A model generated the notes under the pieces. That model was given only the letters and a program-made list of their open reading frames with translations, was not told the DNA's origin and did no database searches. Source: JASGDC01 sp047605865 (GTDB lineage Bacteria > Actinomycetota > Actinomycetes > Actinomycetales > Micrococcaceae). Taken from it: a stretch of DNA of 32,978 bases. The translations under genes were made by a program, and so were the position numbers. The DNA lies in NCBI GenBank assembly GCA_047605865.1, contig JASGFC010000019.1, positions 1 to 32,978 of the forward strand, read 5' to 3'. Below are positions 17,135-25,075 of this stretch, in pieces. Each line of letters opens with the position of its first letter. The stretch's first letter is position 1.

Positions 17135-17443
17135 ATGGCAGGACAAAAGATCCGCATTAGGCTTAAGTCATATGACCACGATGTCATTGACAGCTCGGCA
17201 CGCAAGATCGTAGATACAGTGACAAGAGCAGGAGCTTCAGTAGTAGGCCCAGTTCCGCTGCCAACTGAGAAAAACGTTTATTGTGTTATCCGTTCACCGC
17301 ACAAATACAAAGACAGCCGTGAGCATTTTGAAATGCGTACTCATAAACGTCTGATCGATATCGTTGATCCAACTCCAAAGGCAGTAGACTCACTTATGCG
17401 TCTAGATTTACCTGCGGATGTGAACATCGAAATTAAGCTGTAA
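17135..17443 (+). CDS. rpsJ: 30S ribosomal protein S10
   Basis: 30S head protein and, in other bacteria, NusE, a partner of NusB and NusG in antitermination. 102 aa, typical length, starting MAGQKIRIRLKSYDHDVID. The HKYKDSREHFEMRTHKRLID segment is intact. Upstream of ATG 17135 is only a purine-rich GAGAGAG, a weak ribosome binding site. First gene of the S10 operon. Confidence 0.97.
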   Translation: MAGQKIRIRLKSYDHDVIDSSARKIVDTVTRAGASVVGPVPLPTEKNVYCVIRSPHKYKDSREHFEMRTHKRLIDIVDPTPKAVDSLMRLDLPADVNIEIKL

Positions 17444-17459
17444 GGATTAAAGAGCTAGA

Positions 17460-18116
17460 ATGTCTAATCAAAAACAGCGCGAGGTAAAAGGTCTTCTGGG
17501 CAAAAAGCTCGGTATGACTCAGGTTTGGGATGAGAACAACAAAGTTATTCCAGTAACTGTTGTTGAAGCTGATTCTAACGTTGTTACTCAAGTTCGCGCA
17601 GAAGAAAATGATGGCTACTCAGCCGTCCAGATTGCATACGGTCAAATTGACCCACGCAAAGTCAACAAACCAATGACAGGTATCTTTGAAAAAGCTGGAG
17701 TTCCTCCACGCCGTCACTTGGTAGAAGTTCGTACCTCTGACGCAGAAAACTACTCTGCAGGTCAAGAACTAAAAGTTGATCAGTTTGAAGCTGGTCAAAA
17801 AGTTGACGTTGTTGGTAAAACAAAAGGTAAAGGTTTTGCAGGTACTATGAAACGCCATGGTTTCCATGGTCTTGGTGCTTCTCACGGTGTTCATAAGACT
17901 CACCGTAAGCAAGGTTCAGTTGGTGGTGCTGCCACTCCTGGTCGCGTATTCCGTGGTCAGAAGATGTCAGGTCGTATGGGTAACGTACGCCATACTACAC
18001 AGAACCTTACAGTACATGCAGTAGACACTGATAAAAACCTTCTACTTATTAAAGGTGCAGTACCAGGTCCTCGTGGAGCTGTAGTACTTGTTCGCACTGC
18101 TGTGAAGGGAGCATAG
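17460..18116 (+). CDS. rplC: 50S ribosomal protein L3
   Basis: Early-assembly 23S binder reaching towards the peptidyl transferase centre; 218 aa. Begins MSNQKQREVKGLLGKKLGMT and contains the conserved loop KGKGFAGTMKRHGFHGLGAS and SVGGAATPGRVFRGQKMSGR. Starts 17 bases after rpsJ, with AAGGA upstream; 3 bases separate it from rplD. Confidence 0.97.
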   Translation: MSNQKQREVKGLLGKKLGMTQVWDENNKVIPVTVVEADSNVVTQVRAEENDGYSAVQIAYGQIDPRKVNKPMTGIFEKAGVPPRRHLVEVRTSDAENYSAGQELKVDQFEAGQKVDVVGKTKGKGFAGTMKRHGFHGLGASHGVHKTHRKQGSVGGAATPGRVFRGQKMSGRMGNVRHTTQNLTVHAVDTDKNLLLIKGAVPGPRGAVVLVRTAVKGA

Positions 18117-18119
18117 TTC

Positions 18120-18833
18120 ATGGCAACACCATTACCAGAAGAAATTTTTAATGCAAAGGTATCAATCCCTTTGATTCATCAAGTTGTTGTAGCACAACAG
18201 GCTGCTGCACGCCAAGGTACTCATAAAGTTAAGACTCGTGGTGAACGTTCAGGTTCAGGTCGCAAGCCTTTTAAGCAAAAGGGTACTGGTAACGCTCGTC
18301 AGGGTTCTGTACGTATGCCTCAGCACATTGGCGGTGGTATTGTCCACGGACCAGTTCCTCGTTCTTATGCACAGCGTACACCTAAAAAGATGGTTGCTGC
18401 TGCGCTACGAGGTGCATTGTCAGATCGTGCACAAAACGATTTAGTTCATGTAGTACCTTCAATTTTGACAGATAGTACACCATCAACTAAAACTGCTGTA
18501 AAGGCAATTTCTGGCATTACTCAAGGAAAACGAGCTCTTGTAGTTCTAGATCGTGAAGATGAAGTGTCAATGAAAAGTTTGCGTAACGTAGCAAATGTTC
18601 ATGTACTCTTTGCAGATCAGCTCAACGCTTATGATGTTGTAGTTGCTGACGATATCATTTTCACAAACGCAGCTATGAATGCTTTTGTTGCACAAACAAA
18701 AGGTGAACATAAAGCAAGTAGCGCTAAAGCATCAGCTGATGCTCAAGAGTCGGCTCAAACCGATTCAGATACACCAGATGTTTCAGAAGTAGCAGATACT
18801 TCTGCACCTATTGGACAGAAAGATGAGAACTAA
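18120..18833 (+). CDS. rplD: 50S ribosomal protein L4 with acidic C-terminal tail
   Basis: Lines the nascent-peptide exit tunnel; in enteric bacteria it also represses the S10 operon. 237 aa, against about 205-215 usually. The tunnel loop region TRGERSGSGRKPFKQKGTGN is conserved. From about residue 197 a Ser/Ala/Asp/Glu-rich, probably disordered tail of some 40 residues has been added, ending GQKDEN. Its stop overlaps the rplW start by 1 base (TAATG). Confidence 0.96.
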   Translation: MATPLPEEIFNAKVSIPLIHQVVVAQQAAARQGTHKVKTRGERSGSGRKPFKQKGTGNARQGSVRMPQHIGGGIVHGPVPRSYAQRTPKKMVAAALRGALSDRAQNDLVHVVPSILTDSTPSTKTAVKAISGITQGKRALVVLDREDEVSMKSLRNVANVHVLFADQLNAYDVVVADDIIFTNAAMNAFVAQTKGEHKASSAKASADAQESAQTDSDTPDVSEVADTSAPIGQKDEN

Positions 18834-19132
18834 TGAGTGCTAATACCAAAGCTCACCACGATGTGATTGTTGCTCCAGTAATTTCTGAGAAGAGCTACGC
18901 ATTGATTGACGAAGGTAAATACACTTTTGAAGTTGATCCTCGTTCAAACAAATCTGAAATCAAAGTTGCAATTGAGTCAATCTTCGATTGTAAAATTGCA
19001 TCTATCAATACAATAAACCGCGCAGGTAAAACACGTCGTACTCGTGATGGATTGGGTAAACGTAAAGATACCAAGCGTGCAATTGTAACTTTAAAGGAAG
19101 GCTCTATTGATATTTTCTCTGGTGCTAACTAG
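18833..19132 (+). CDS. rplW: 50S ribosomal protein L23
   Basis: Sits at the tunnel exit and is a docking site for trigger factor and SRP. 99 aa, with APVISEKSYALIDEGKYTFEV and the KTRRTRDGLGKRKDTKRAIV loop. Starts in the TAATG overlap with rplD, so translation is probably coupled. Confidence 0.97.
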   Translation: MSANTKAHHDVIVAPVISEKSYALIDEGKYTFEVDPRSNKSEIKVAIESIFDCKIASINTINRAGKTRRTRDGLGKRKDTKRAIVTLKEGSIDIFSGAN

Positions 19133-19159
19133 AGATTATTGACAAGAGGTTAGGAAATT

Positions 19160-19996
19160 ATGGGAATCCGTACATATAAGCCATCAACACCAGGCCGTCG
19201 TGGCTCTTCTGTTGCTGACTTCAGTGAAATAACACGGTCGACTCCTGAGAAGTCGTTGTTGCGCCCCCTCCCGAAAAAGGGTGGACGTAATAACACAGGG
19301 CATATTACTGCCCGTCATAAAGGTGGCGGACACAAACGCCAATACCGTACTATTGACTTCCGTCGACATGACAAAGATGGCGTGCTAGCAAAAGTAGCAC
19401 ACATCGAATATGATCCAAACCGTACTGCTCGTATTGCTTTATTGCACTACGCAGATGGTGAGAAGCGATACATCATCGCTCCTGAAAAACTTAATCAGGG
19501 TGATGTTGTTGAGTCAGGTGCTAAAGCTGACATCAAAGCAGGAAACAACCTACCAATGCGTAATATTCCAGTTGGTACTTTCATCCATGCTGTTGAACTT
19601 CGTCCAGGCGGAGGCGCAAAGATGGGTCGTAGCGCAGGTGCATCAATCCAGCTAGTAGCTAAAGATGGTCCTTATGCTCAGCTTCGTTTGCCTTCAGGTG
19701 AAGTACGTAACGTTGATATCCGTTGCCGTGCAACAGTTGGTGTTGTAGGTAACGCAGAACAAATCAACATTAACTGGGGTAAAGCTGGCCGCAATCGTTG
19801 GAAGGGCAACCGTCCACACGTTCGTGGTGTAGCAATGAACCCTGTTGATCACCCGCATGGTGGTGGTGAAGGTAAAACTTCCGGTGGTCGTCACCCAGTT
19901 AACCCTAATGGTAAGCGTGAAGGACGTACACGTAACCCTAATAAGGCATCTAATAAGTTCATTGTTCGTCGTCGCCGTACTGGCAAGAAGCGCTGA
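19160..19996 (+). CDS. rplB: 50S ribosomal protein L2
   Basis: Essential for subunit association and peptidyl transfer; 278 aa, usual length. It has RHKGGGHKRQYR, HYADGEKRYI, and the C-terminal VRGVAMNPVDHPHGGGEGK loop with the conserved histidine near the catalytic centre. ATG 19160 is preceded by AAGAGGTTAGGAAATT. Confidence 0.98.
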   Translation: MGIRTYKPSTPGRRGSSVADFSEITRSTPEKSLLRPLPKKGGRNNTGHITARHKGGGHKRQYRTIDFRRHDKDGVLAKVAHIEYDPNRTARIALLHYADGEKRYIIAPEKLNQGDVVESGAKADIKAGNNLPMRNIPVGTFIHAVELRPGGGAKMGRSAGASIQLVAKDGPYAQLRLPSGEVRNVDIRCRATVGVVGNAEQININWGKAGRNRWKGNRPHVRGVAMNPVDHPHGGGEGKTSGGRHPVNPNGKREGRTRNPNKASNKFIVRRRRTGKKR

Positions 19997-20013
19997 TAGG
20001 AGATAAGGAAAAT

Positions 20014-20292
20014 ATGCCTAGAAGTTTAAAGAAGGGCCCTTTCGTTGATCAGCATCTTTACCTTAAGGTACAGGCTCAAAACGAAAAAGGTTCAAAGAAC
20101 GTAATTAAGACATGGTCTCGCCGTTCTATGATTGTGCCAGATATGCTCGGTCATACAATTGCGGTTCACGATGGACGTAAACACATCCCAGTGTTCATTA
20201 CCGAATCAATGGTAGGACACAAACTAGGTGAGTTTGCTCCAACGCGTACATTCAAAGGCCACGAAAAAGACGATAAGAAAGGTCGCCGCTAA
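20014..20292 (+). CDS. rpsS: 30S ribosomal protein S19
   Basis: 30S head protein that contacts S13 and the A-site finger; 92 aa. MPRSLKKGPFVDQHL and TWSRRSMIVPDMLGHTIAVH are typical. Start at ATG 20014, with AGGAGATAAGGA upstream. Confidence 0.97.
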   Translation: MPRSLKKGPFVDQHLYLKVQAQNEKGSKNVIKTWSRRSMIVPDMLGHTIAVHDGRKHIPVFITESMVGHKLGEFAPTRTFKGHEKDDKKGRR

Positions 20293-20331
20293 GTCGGTGA
20301 TCTTTCCTAGAGAGACGAGAGAAGGAAAGCA

Positions 20332-20697
20332 ATGGAAGCCAAGGCAACAGCACGTTTTGTGCGCGTAACGCCTATGAAGGCCCGTCGCGTCGTCAACCTT
20401 ATTCGTGGTAAACAAGCGAATGAAGCGTTGGCTATCTTGAAGTTTGCTCCTCAGGGCGCTTCAGATCAGGTCTTCAAGATTGTGCAGTCTGCAGTTGCAA
20501 ATGCACGTCAAACGGCTGAACGTGATAGCGAAGCATTCAACGAAGATGAACTCTTCGTAACTGAAGCATTCGTTAACGAAGGCCCAACTATGAAACGTAT
20601 GCGTCCACGCGCTCAAGGCCGTGCATATCGCATTCTAAAACGTACTAGCCACATTACAATTGTGGTTGGTCAGCAGGAAGATGAAGAGGAGGCATAA
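20332..20697 (+). CDS. rplV: 50S ribosomal protein L22
   Basis: Long-loop protein of the exit tunnel; 121 aa. It has RFVRVTPMKARRVVNLIRGK and the tunnel hairpin GPTMKRMRPRAQGRAYRILK without the deletions linked to macrolide resistance. AGAGAAGGAAAG precedes ATG 20332. Two bases separate it from rpsC. Confidence 0.97.
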   Translation: MEAKATARFVRVTPMKARRVVNLIRGKQANEALAILKFAPQGASDQVFKIVQSAVANARQTAERDSEAFNEDELFVTEAFVNEGPTMKRMRPRAQGRAYRILKRTSHITIVVGQQEDEEEA

Positions 20698-20699
20698 CC

Positions 20700-21491
20700 A
20701 TGGGACAAAAAGTTAATCCTACTGGATTCCGACTCGGAATCACTACTGACCACGTATCCCGTTGGTTCGCTGATGGACATAAAGAAGGCGAACGTTACAG
20801 CGACTTTGTAAAAGAAGATGTAAAAATTCGTCAAATGCTCACTGACAACCTTGAACGTGCTGGCATTGCAAAAGTAGAAATTGAACGTACTCGTGACCGA
20901 GTTCGTATCGATATTCATACTGCTCGCCCAGGTATCGTGATTGGTCGTCGTGGTGCTGAAGCTGAAAAACTACGTGAGAAACTAGATAAACTAACTGGTA
21001 AGCAAGTTCAGTTGAATATCCTTGAAGTGAAGAACCCAGAGCTTGATGCTCAGTTGGTTGCACAAGGTATTGCAGAACAGCTTGCTAGCCGTGTTTCTTT
21101 CCGTCGTGCTATGAAAAAGGCAATTCAGTCTGCACAGCGTTCTGGCGCTAAAGGAATCCGCGTTGCTTGTTCTGGCCGCCTTGGTGGTGCAGAAATGGCA
21201 CGTAACGAATTTTACCGTGAAGGACGTGTTCCACTACACACTTTACGTGCGAATATCGACTACGGAACTCATGAAGCTCACACAACTTTCGGTCGCATTG
21301 GTGTGAAAGTGTGGATTTACAAAGGTGATCTTACTGATAAAGAACTAGCTGCACAGCAGGCTAAACAACAGACTAAGCGTGGTCGTGGTTCTCGTCAAGA
21401 TGGTCGTGGCCGCCGTAACGATCGTGGTGGTCAGCGTGCTCCACGTCAAAATGCAGCTGCTAAAGCTGCACCTACGAAAGCGGAGGCATAA
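20700..21491 (+). CDS. rpsC: 30S ribosomal protein S3 with Arg/Gly-rich C-terminal tail
   Basis: Forms the mRNA entry channel with S4 and S5 and takes part in mRNA unwinding. 263 aa, beginning MGQKVNPTGFRLGI; the KH domain has GIVIGRRGAEAEKLR (residues 78-92). The folded part ends near residue 215. Residues 221-263 form a basic tail with RGRGSRQDGRGRRNDRGGQR (227-246) and an Ala/Lys end. A nearly identical RGRGRRNDR motif sits in the N-terminal extension of S5 encoded further down the same operon. The GGAGG at its 3' end serves rplP. Confidence 0.97.
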   Translation: MGQKVNPTGFRLGITTDHVSRWFADGHKEGERYSDFVKEDVKIRQMLTDNLERAGIAKVEIERTRDRVRIDIHTARPGIVIGRRGAEAEKLREKLDKLTGKQVQLNILEVKNPELDAQLVAQGIAEQLASRVSFRRAMKKAIQSAQRSGAKGIRVACSGRLGGAEMARNEFYREGRVPLHTLRANIDYGTHEAHTTFGRIGVKVWIYKGDLTDKELAAQQAKQQTKRGRGSRQDGRGRRNDRGGQRAPRQNAAAKAAPTKAEA

Positions 21492-21908
21492 ATGTTAATC
21501 CCTCGTAAAGTAAAGCACCGTAAGCAGTTCCACCCTAAACGTAAGGGTGCTGCAAAAGGTGGTACTGAAGTAACTTTTGGTGATTACGGTATCCAGGCGC
21601 TTTCTCCAGCTTATGTGACTAACCGTCAAATTGAGGCAGCTCGTATTGCCATGACACGTCACATCAAGCGTGGTGGTAAAGTATGGATCAATATTTACCC
21701 TGACCGTCCATTAACTAAGAAACCAGCTGAAACTCGTATGGGTTCTGGTAAAGGTTCTCCAGAATGGTGGATTGCAAACGTAAAACCTGGTCGCATCATG
21801 TTTGAGCTATCAGGTGTGTCAGAAGAGGTTGCTCGTGAAGCATTGCGTCTAGCAATTCACAAGCTACCATTGAAGGCACGTATTATACGCCGTGAAGGTG
21901 GTGCATAA
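21492..21908 (+). CDS. rplP: 50S ribosomal protein L16
   Basis: Binds near the A-site tRNA elbow on the large subunit; 138 aa. MLIPRKVKHRKQFHPKRKG and RMGSGKGSPEWWIANVKPGR are characteristic. Start immediately follows the rpsC stop, with GGAGG inside rpsC, so coupling is likely. Confidence 0.97.
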   Translation: MLIPRKVKHRKQFHPKRKGAAKGGTEVTFGDYGIQALSPAYVTNRQIEAARIAMTRHIKRGGKVWINIYPDRPLTKKPAETRMGSGKGSPEWWIANVKPGRIMFELSGVSEEVAREALRLAIHKLPLKARIIRREGGA

Positions 21909-21909
21909 A

Positions 21910-22146
21910 ATGGCTGAACAACACTCTCAAGATTCAACTGAGCTATCGAGCCAGTTAGCAAAAGCTAAAGAAGAGCTTTTCAACCTACGTTTCCAGTCAG
22001 CTACTGGCCAGCTTGAAAACAGTGCACGTTTGAAAACTGTAAAGAAGGAAATTGCACGTATTTACACTATCCTTCGTGAACGTGAGCTAGGTATTGGCGT
22101 TGACACTAAAGAGGAAAGTACAACAAAAGTAGAGGATGAGAAGTGA
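21910..22146 (+). CDS. rpmC: 50S ribosomal protein L29
   Basis: Small helical protein at the tunnel exit beside L23; 78 aa. The core LAKAKEELFNLRFQSATGQL and RLKTVKKEIARIYTILRERE is clear. ATG 21910 is chosen; the frame opens 18 bases earlier inside rplP. The C-terminus has an added Lys/Glu/Thr-rich stretch (TKEESTTKVEDEK). It overlaps rpsQ by 4 bases (GTGA). Confidence 0.95.
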   Translation: MAEQHSQDSTELSSQLAKAKEELFNLRFQSATGQLENSARLKTVKKEIARIYTILRERELGIGVDTKEESTTKVEDEK

Positions 22147-22430
22147 GCGTACAAGAAGAGACTACACAGAGCGAAACTAAACGCGCTTACCGTAAAACAC
22201 GTCAGGGATATGTTGTATCTGACAAGATGGAAAAGACTATCGTTGTTGACGTAGAAGATCGTGTAAAGCACGCACTGTACGGTAAAGTAATGAAGCGTTC
22301 TAAAAAAGTAAAAGCTCATGATGAAGAGGGCGTTGCCGGTATCGGTGACTTAGTCCTCATTATGGAGACTCGTCCATTGTCAGCTACTAAGCACTGGCGA
22401 TTGGTTGAAATCCTAGAAAAGGCTAAGTAA
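22143..22430 (+). CDS. rpsQ: 30S ribosomal protein S17
   Basis: 16S rRNA 5'-domain binder; 95 aa. RQGYVVSDKMEKTIVVDVED and GDLVLIMETRPLSATKHWRL identify it. Starts at GTG 22143, overlapping the rpmC stop, with GAGGATGAG upstream. The 43-base gap to rplN includes a small hairpin TAGGG/TCCTA. Confidence 0.96.
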   Translation: MSVQEETTQSETKRAYRKTRQGYVVSDKMEKTIVVDVEDRVKHALYGKVMKRSKKVKAHDEEGVAGIGDLVLIMETRPLSATKHWRLVEILEKAK

Positions 22431-22473
22431 GTAATAGGGTATTTATCCTACTGCTTAACGTAAGGAGTAAGAA

Positions 22474-22842
22474 GTGATTCAGCAAGAATCTCGACTAAAA
22501 GTCGCTGATAACTCGGGTGCAAAAGAAATTTTGACAATCCGCGTTCTTGGTGGTTCTGGTCGCCGTTACGCAGGCATTGGCGATACTATCGTAGCCTCAG
22601 TTAAAGACGCTATCCCTGGTGGTAACGTTAAACGTGGTGATGTGGTAAAAGCCGTTGTGGTGCGCACAAAGAAAGAACGCCGTCGTCAAGACGGTTCATA
22701 CATCAAATTTGATGAGAACGCAGCCGTTATTCTCAAGAGTGATGGTGATCCTCGTGGAACTCGTATCTTTGGTCCTGTTGGGCGTGAGTTGCGTGACAAG
22801 CGTTTCATGAAGATCGTTTCTCTGGCTCCGGAGGTGCTTTAA
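22474..22842 (+). CDS. rplN: 50S ribosomal protein L14
   Basis: Interface protein that bridges to 16S rRNA; 122 aa. MIQQESRLKVADNSGAKEIL and SDGDPRGTRIFGPVGRELR are diagnostic. GTG 22474 follows AAGGAG at good spacing. It begins what in other bacteria is the spc operon; here it directly follows rpsQ with no terminator. Confidence 0.97.
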   Translation: MIQQESRLKVADNSGAKEILTIRVLGGSGRRYAGIGDTIVASVKDAIPGGNVKRGDVVKAVVVRTKKERRRQDGSYIKFDENAAVILKSDGDPRGTRIFGPVGRELRDKRFMKIVSLAPEVL

Positions 22843-22845
22843 TCT

Positions 22846-23172
22846 ATGGCAGCAAAAATTCGCAAAGATGATCTAGTACAGGTTATCGCTGGTAAAGATA
22901 AAGGTACTCAAGGTAAAGTACTTCAGATTCTGAAAGAAAAAGACCGAGTACTTGTAGAAGGCGTTAACGTACGCACTAAGCACACACGTGCTTCTCAAGC
23001 AGGTGCTGGCGGAATTGAAAAAGTAGAGGCTCCTATTCACATTTCAAACGTGATGCTTGTTGATCCGTCTACTAACAAGCCAACACGTGTTGGAATCCGT
23101 GAGGAGCAAGGAAACAATGGTAAAACTACACGTGTACGTGTAGCTAAAGCTAGTGGCAAGGATATTGCATAA
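22846..23172 (+). CDS. rplX: 50S ribosomal protein L24
   Basis: Assembly-initiating 23S binder; 108 aa. The KOW motif IRKDDLVQVIAGKDKGTQGK is at residues 5-24. Begins 3 bases after rplN, with GGAGG in the end of that gene. Its stop overlaps a possible upstream start of rplE (TAATG at 23172). Confidence 0.97.
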   Translation: MAAKIRKDDLVQVIAGKDKGTQGKVLQILKEKDRVLVEGVNVRTKHTRASQAGAGGIEKVEAPIHISNVMLVDPSTNKPTRVGIREEQGNNGKTTRVRVAKASGKDIA

Positions 23173-23201
23173 TGACAAACAAAAAAGACCAGGAGGCAAA
23201 C

Positions 23202-24047
23202 GTGACCGAAGATGTTACAACCGCTGAAGAGGTCCCAGCAGAAGATACTGCTTCTAGTTCTGATGATTCTTCTCAAGTAGAAGATAGCGCTGAAGAAGTA
23301 ACTGCTGATACTACAGATTCAGATGTTTCTGATCAGGATTCAGATACTTCTGATGAAGCTGATAAAGATTCAGATACTACTGATACTACTGAGAGTGAAG
23401 ATTCTGATGAAACTTCAACTGTTTCAGAAGATGATGAGGCTTCAACAGATGACACAGATGTGGCAACAGATTCAGGTGCTAAGTCTTCTCAAGAAAAGAA
23501 GACACAGCCTCGCCTGAAACAAAAGTATCGTGAAGAAGTTATTCCTGCACTTCAGGAAGAATTTAAATTCGATAACGTACACCAAGTTCCTTCACTGACT
23601 AAAATCGTAGTGAATATGGGTGTTGGAGATGCAGCTAAAGATTCTAAACAAATCGATAATGCAGTACGCGATTTAACAGCAATCACTGGACAGAAACCTT
23701 CTGTTACTAAAGCACGTAAATCAATTGCGCAGTTCAAACTTCGTGAAGGAATGCCTATTGGTTGTCACGCTACTTTGCGTGGGGATCGTATGTGGGAATT
23801 CTTTGATCGCTTGGTAACTTTGGCACTACCACGTATTCGTGACTTCCGTGGTTTAAGTCCAAAACAATTTGATGGCAATGGAAACTATACATTTGGTTTG
23901 ACTGAACAGGGTGTATTCCTTGAAATTGATCCAGATAAGATTGACCGTCAGCGTGGTATGGACATTACTCTTGTCACTACTGCAAAAAACAATGAAGAGG
24001 GACTTGCTCTGCTGAAGCAGTTTAATTTCCCTTTTACACAAAATTAG
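23202..24047 (+). CDS. rplE: 50S ribosomal protein L5 with long acidic N-terminal extension
   Basis: Central-protuberance protein that binds 5S rRNA and contacts P-site tRNA. GTG 23202 is chosen because a perfect AGGAGG lies 5 bases upstream, giving 281 aa. ATG 23172, overlapping the rplX stop, would add 10 residues and is the alternative. Canonical L5 is about 180-190 aa and starts here near KKTQPRLKQKYREEVIPALQ. The roughly 95 residues before it are almost only Asp, Glu, Ser, Thr and Ala, with repeated DSDT and TDTT units, certainly disordered and very acidic. The L5 core is intact (KPSVTKARKSIAQFKLREGM, DFRGLSPKQFDGNGNYTFGL). Confidence 0.94.
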   Translation: MTEDVTTAEEVPAEDTASSSDDSSQVEDSAEEVTADTTDSDVSDQDSDTSDEADKDSDTTDTTESEDSDETSTVSEDDEASTDDTDVATDSGAKSSQEKKTQPRLKQKYREEVIPALQEEFKFDNVHQVPSLTKIVVNMGVGDAAKDSKQIDNAVRDLTAITGQKPSVTKARKSIAQFKLREGMPIGCHATLRGDRMWEFFDRLVTLALPRIRDFRGLSPKQFDGNGNYTFGLTEQGVFLEIDPDKIDRQRGMDITLVTTAKNNEEGLALLKQFNFPFTQN

Positions 24048-24061
24048 TAAGAAATATTATA

Positions 24062-24093
24062 GGTCTTTGTCTGGTGTACCAGTCACAGAAACC
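24062..24093 (+). promoter_or_regulatory. imperfect hairpin in the rplE-rpsH gap
   Basis: CTGGT-GT-ACCAG (24071-24082) sits inside outer pairing GGT/ACC (24062-24064 with 24091-24093) with partial matches between, occupying the 70-base gap where rpsN stands in many bacteria. It lies just before rpsH. A role as an S8 target site is only a guess from the known S8 control of the spc operon in E. coli. Confidence 0.3.
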
Positions 24094-24117
24094 GTAATAG
24101 AAAGGGCGAAAGCTTTT

Positions 24118-24516
24118 ATGTCAATGAATGATCCAGTAGCAGATATGCTAACGCGTTTGCGTAATGCTAACTCTGCTCATCATGAGACAGTTTCAATGCC
24201 TTCAAGTAAAATGAAGGTTCGTATCGCTGATATGCTTAAAACTCAGGGGTACATTGCAGACTGGAAAGAAGAAGATGCAGAGGTTGGTAAAACACTCACT
24301 CTAAATCTTAAATATGGCCAGAACCGTGAGCGTTCTATTGCAGGTGTTCGCCGTATTTCCAAACCAGGTTTGCGTGTATACGCTAAGTCAACTAACCTTC
24401 CGAAGGTTTTAGGTGGACTAGGTATTGCAATTTTGTCTACGTCTTCTGGTCTACTCACAGACCGTGAAGCTGCGAAAAAAGGCGTAGGCGGCGAAGTTGT
24501 CGCTTACGTGTGGTAA
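24118..24516 (+). CDS. rpsH: 30S ribosomal protein S8
   Basis: Binds 16S helix 21 and is the translational repressor of the spc operon in E. coli. 132 aa from ATG 24118 (MSMNDPVADMLTRLRNAN), the usual length; a longer frame to 24067 runs through the gap hairpin. AAAGGG lies 12 bases upstream, a long spacing; ATG 24124 would place it farther still. The C-terminal STSSGLLTDREAAKKGVGGE is conserved. rpsN is absent before it. Confidence 0.96.
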   Translation: MSMNDPVADMLTRLRNANSAHHETVSMPSSKMKVRIADMLKTQGYIADWKEEDAEVGKTLTLNLKYGQNRERSIAGVRRISKPGLRVYAKSTNLPKVLGGLGIAILSTSSGLLTDREAAKKGVGGEVVAYVW

Positions 24517-24535
24517 CAGGAAAGGAAAGCATTAA

Positions 24536-25072
24536 ATGTCTCGTATTGGTAATGCGCCTATCACTGTTCCAAGTGGCGTAGATCTTAAAATTGATGGTTC
24601 AAAAGTAACAGTTAAAGGGTCAAAAGGAGAACTTTCTCACGATGTTCCCGCACCTATTTCTGTTTCTCACGATGATGGAACTCTTACAGTAGAGCGTCCA
24701 GATGATGAACGTACTTCACGTTCACTTCACGGTTTAACACGTACCTTGATTGCTAACATGATTACTGGTGTTACTGATGGTTACACTAAAGAATTAGAAA
24801 TCGTTGGTACTGGTTATCGTGTACAGCAGAAGGGGCAAGATTTAGAACTTGCTCTTGGATTCTCACATCCAGTATCTGTTAAACCAATTGAAGGTGTAAC
24901 ACTTTCAACAGAAGGCCAGAACAAAATTATTGTTTCTGGTATTGATAAGCAAAAAGTTGGCGAGATGGCAGCGAATATTCGTAAGCTACGTAAACCAGAT
25001 CCTTACAAAGCTAAAGGTATCCGTTACGTTGGCGAACACATCCGTCGTAAAGTCGGAAAGGCTGGTGCGTAG
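24536..25072 (+). CDS. rplF: 50S ribosomal protein L6
   Basis: Near the factor-binding site and sarcin-ricin loop; 178 aa. MSRIGNAPITVPSGVDLKID and the C-terminal RKPDPYKAKGIRYVGEHIRR are standard. AGGAAAGGAAAG precedes ATG 24536. Confidence 0.97.
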   Translation: MSRIGNAPITVPSGVDLKIDGSKVTVKGSKGELSHDVPAPISVSHDDGTLTVERPDDERTSRSLHGLTRTLIANMITGVTDGYTKELEIVGTGYRVQQKGQDLELALGFSHPVSVKPIEGVTLSTEGQNKIIVSGIDKQKVGEMAANIRKLRKPDPYKAKGIRYVGEHIRRKVGKAGA

Positions 25073-25075
25073 TTC

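Noticed and set aside
24067..24117. N-terminal extension of rpsH
   Set aside because: It would start at a TTG inside the gap hairpin and adds residues not found in S8; ATG 24118 gives the standard 132 aa.
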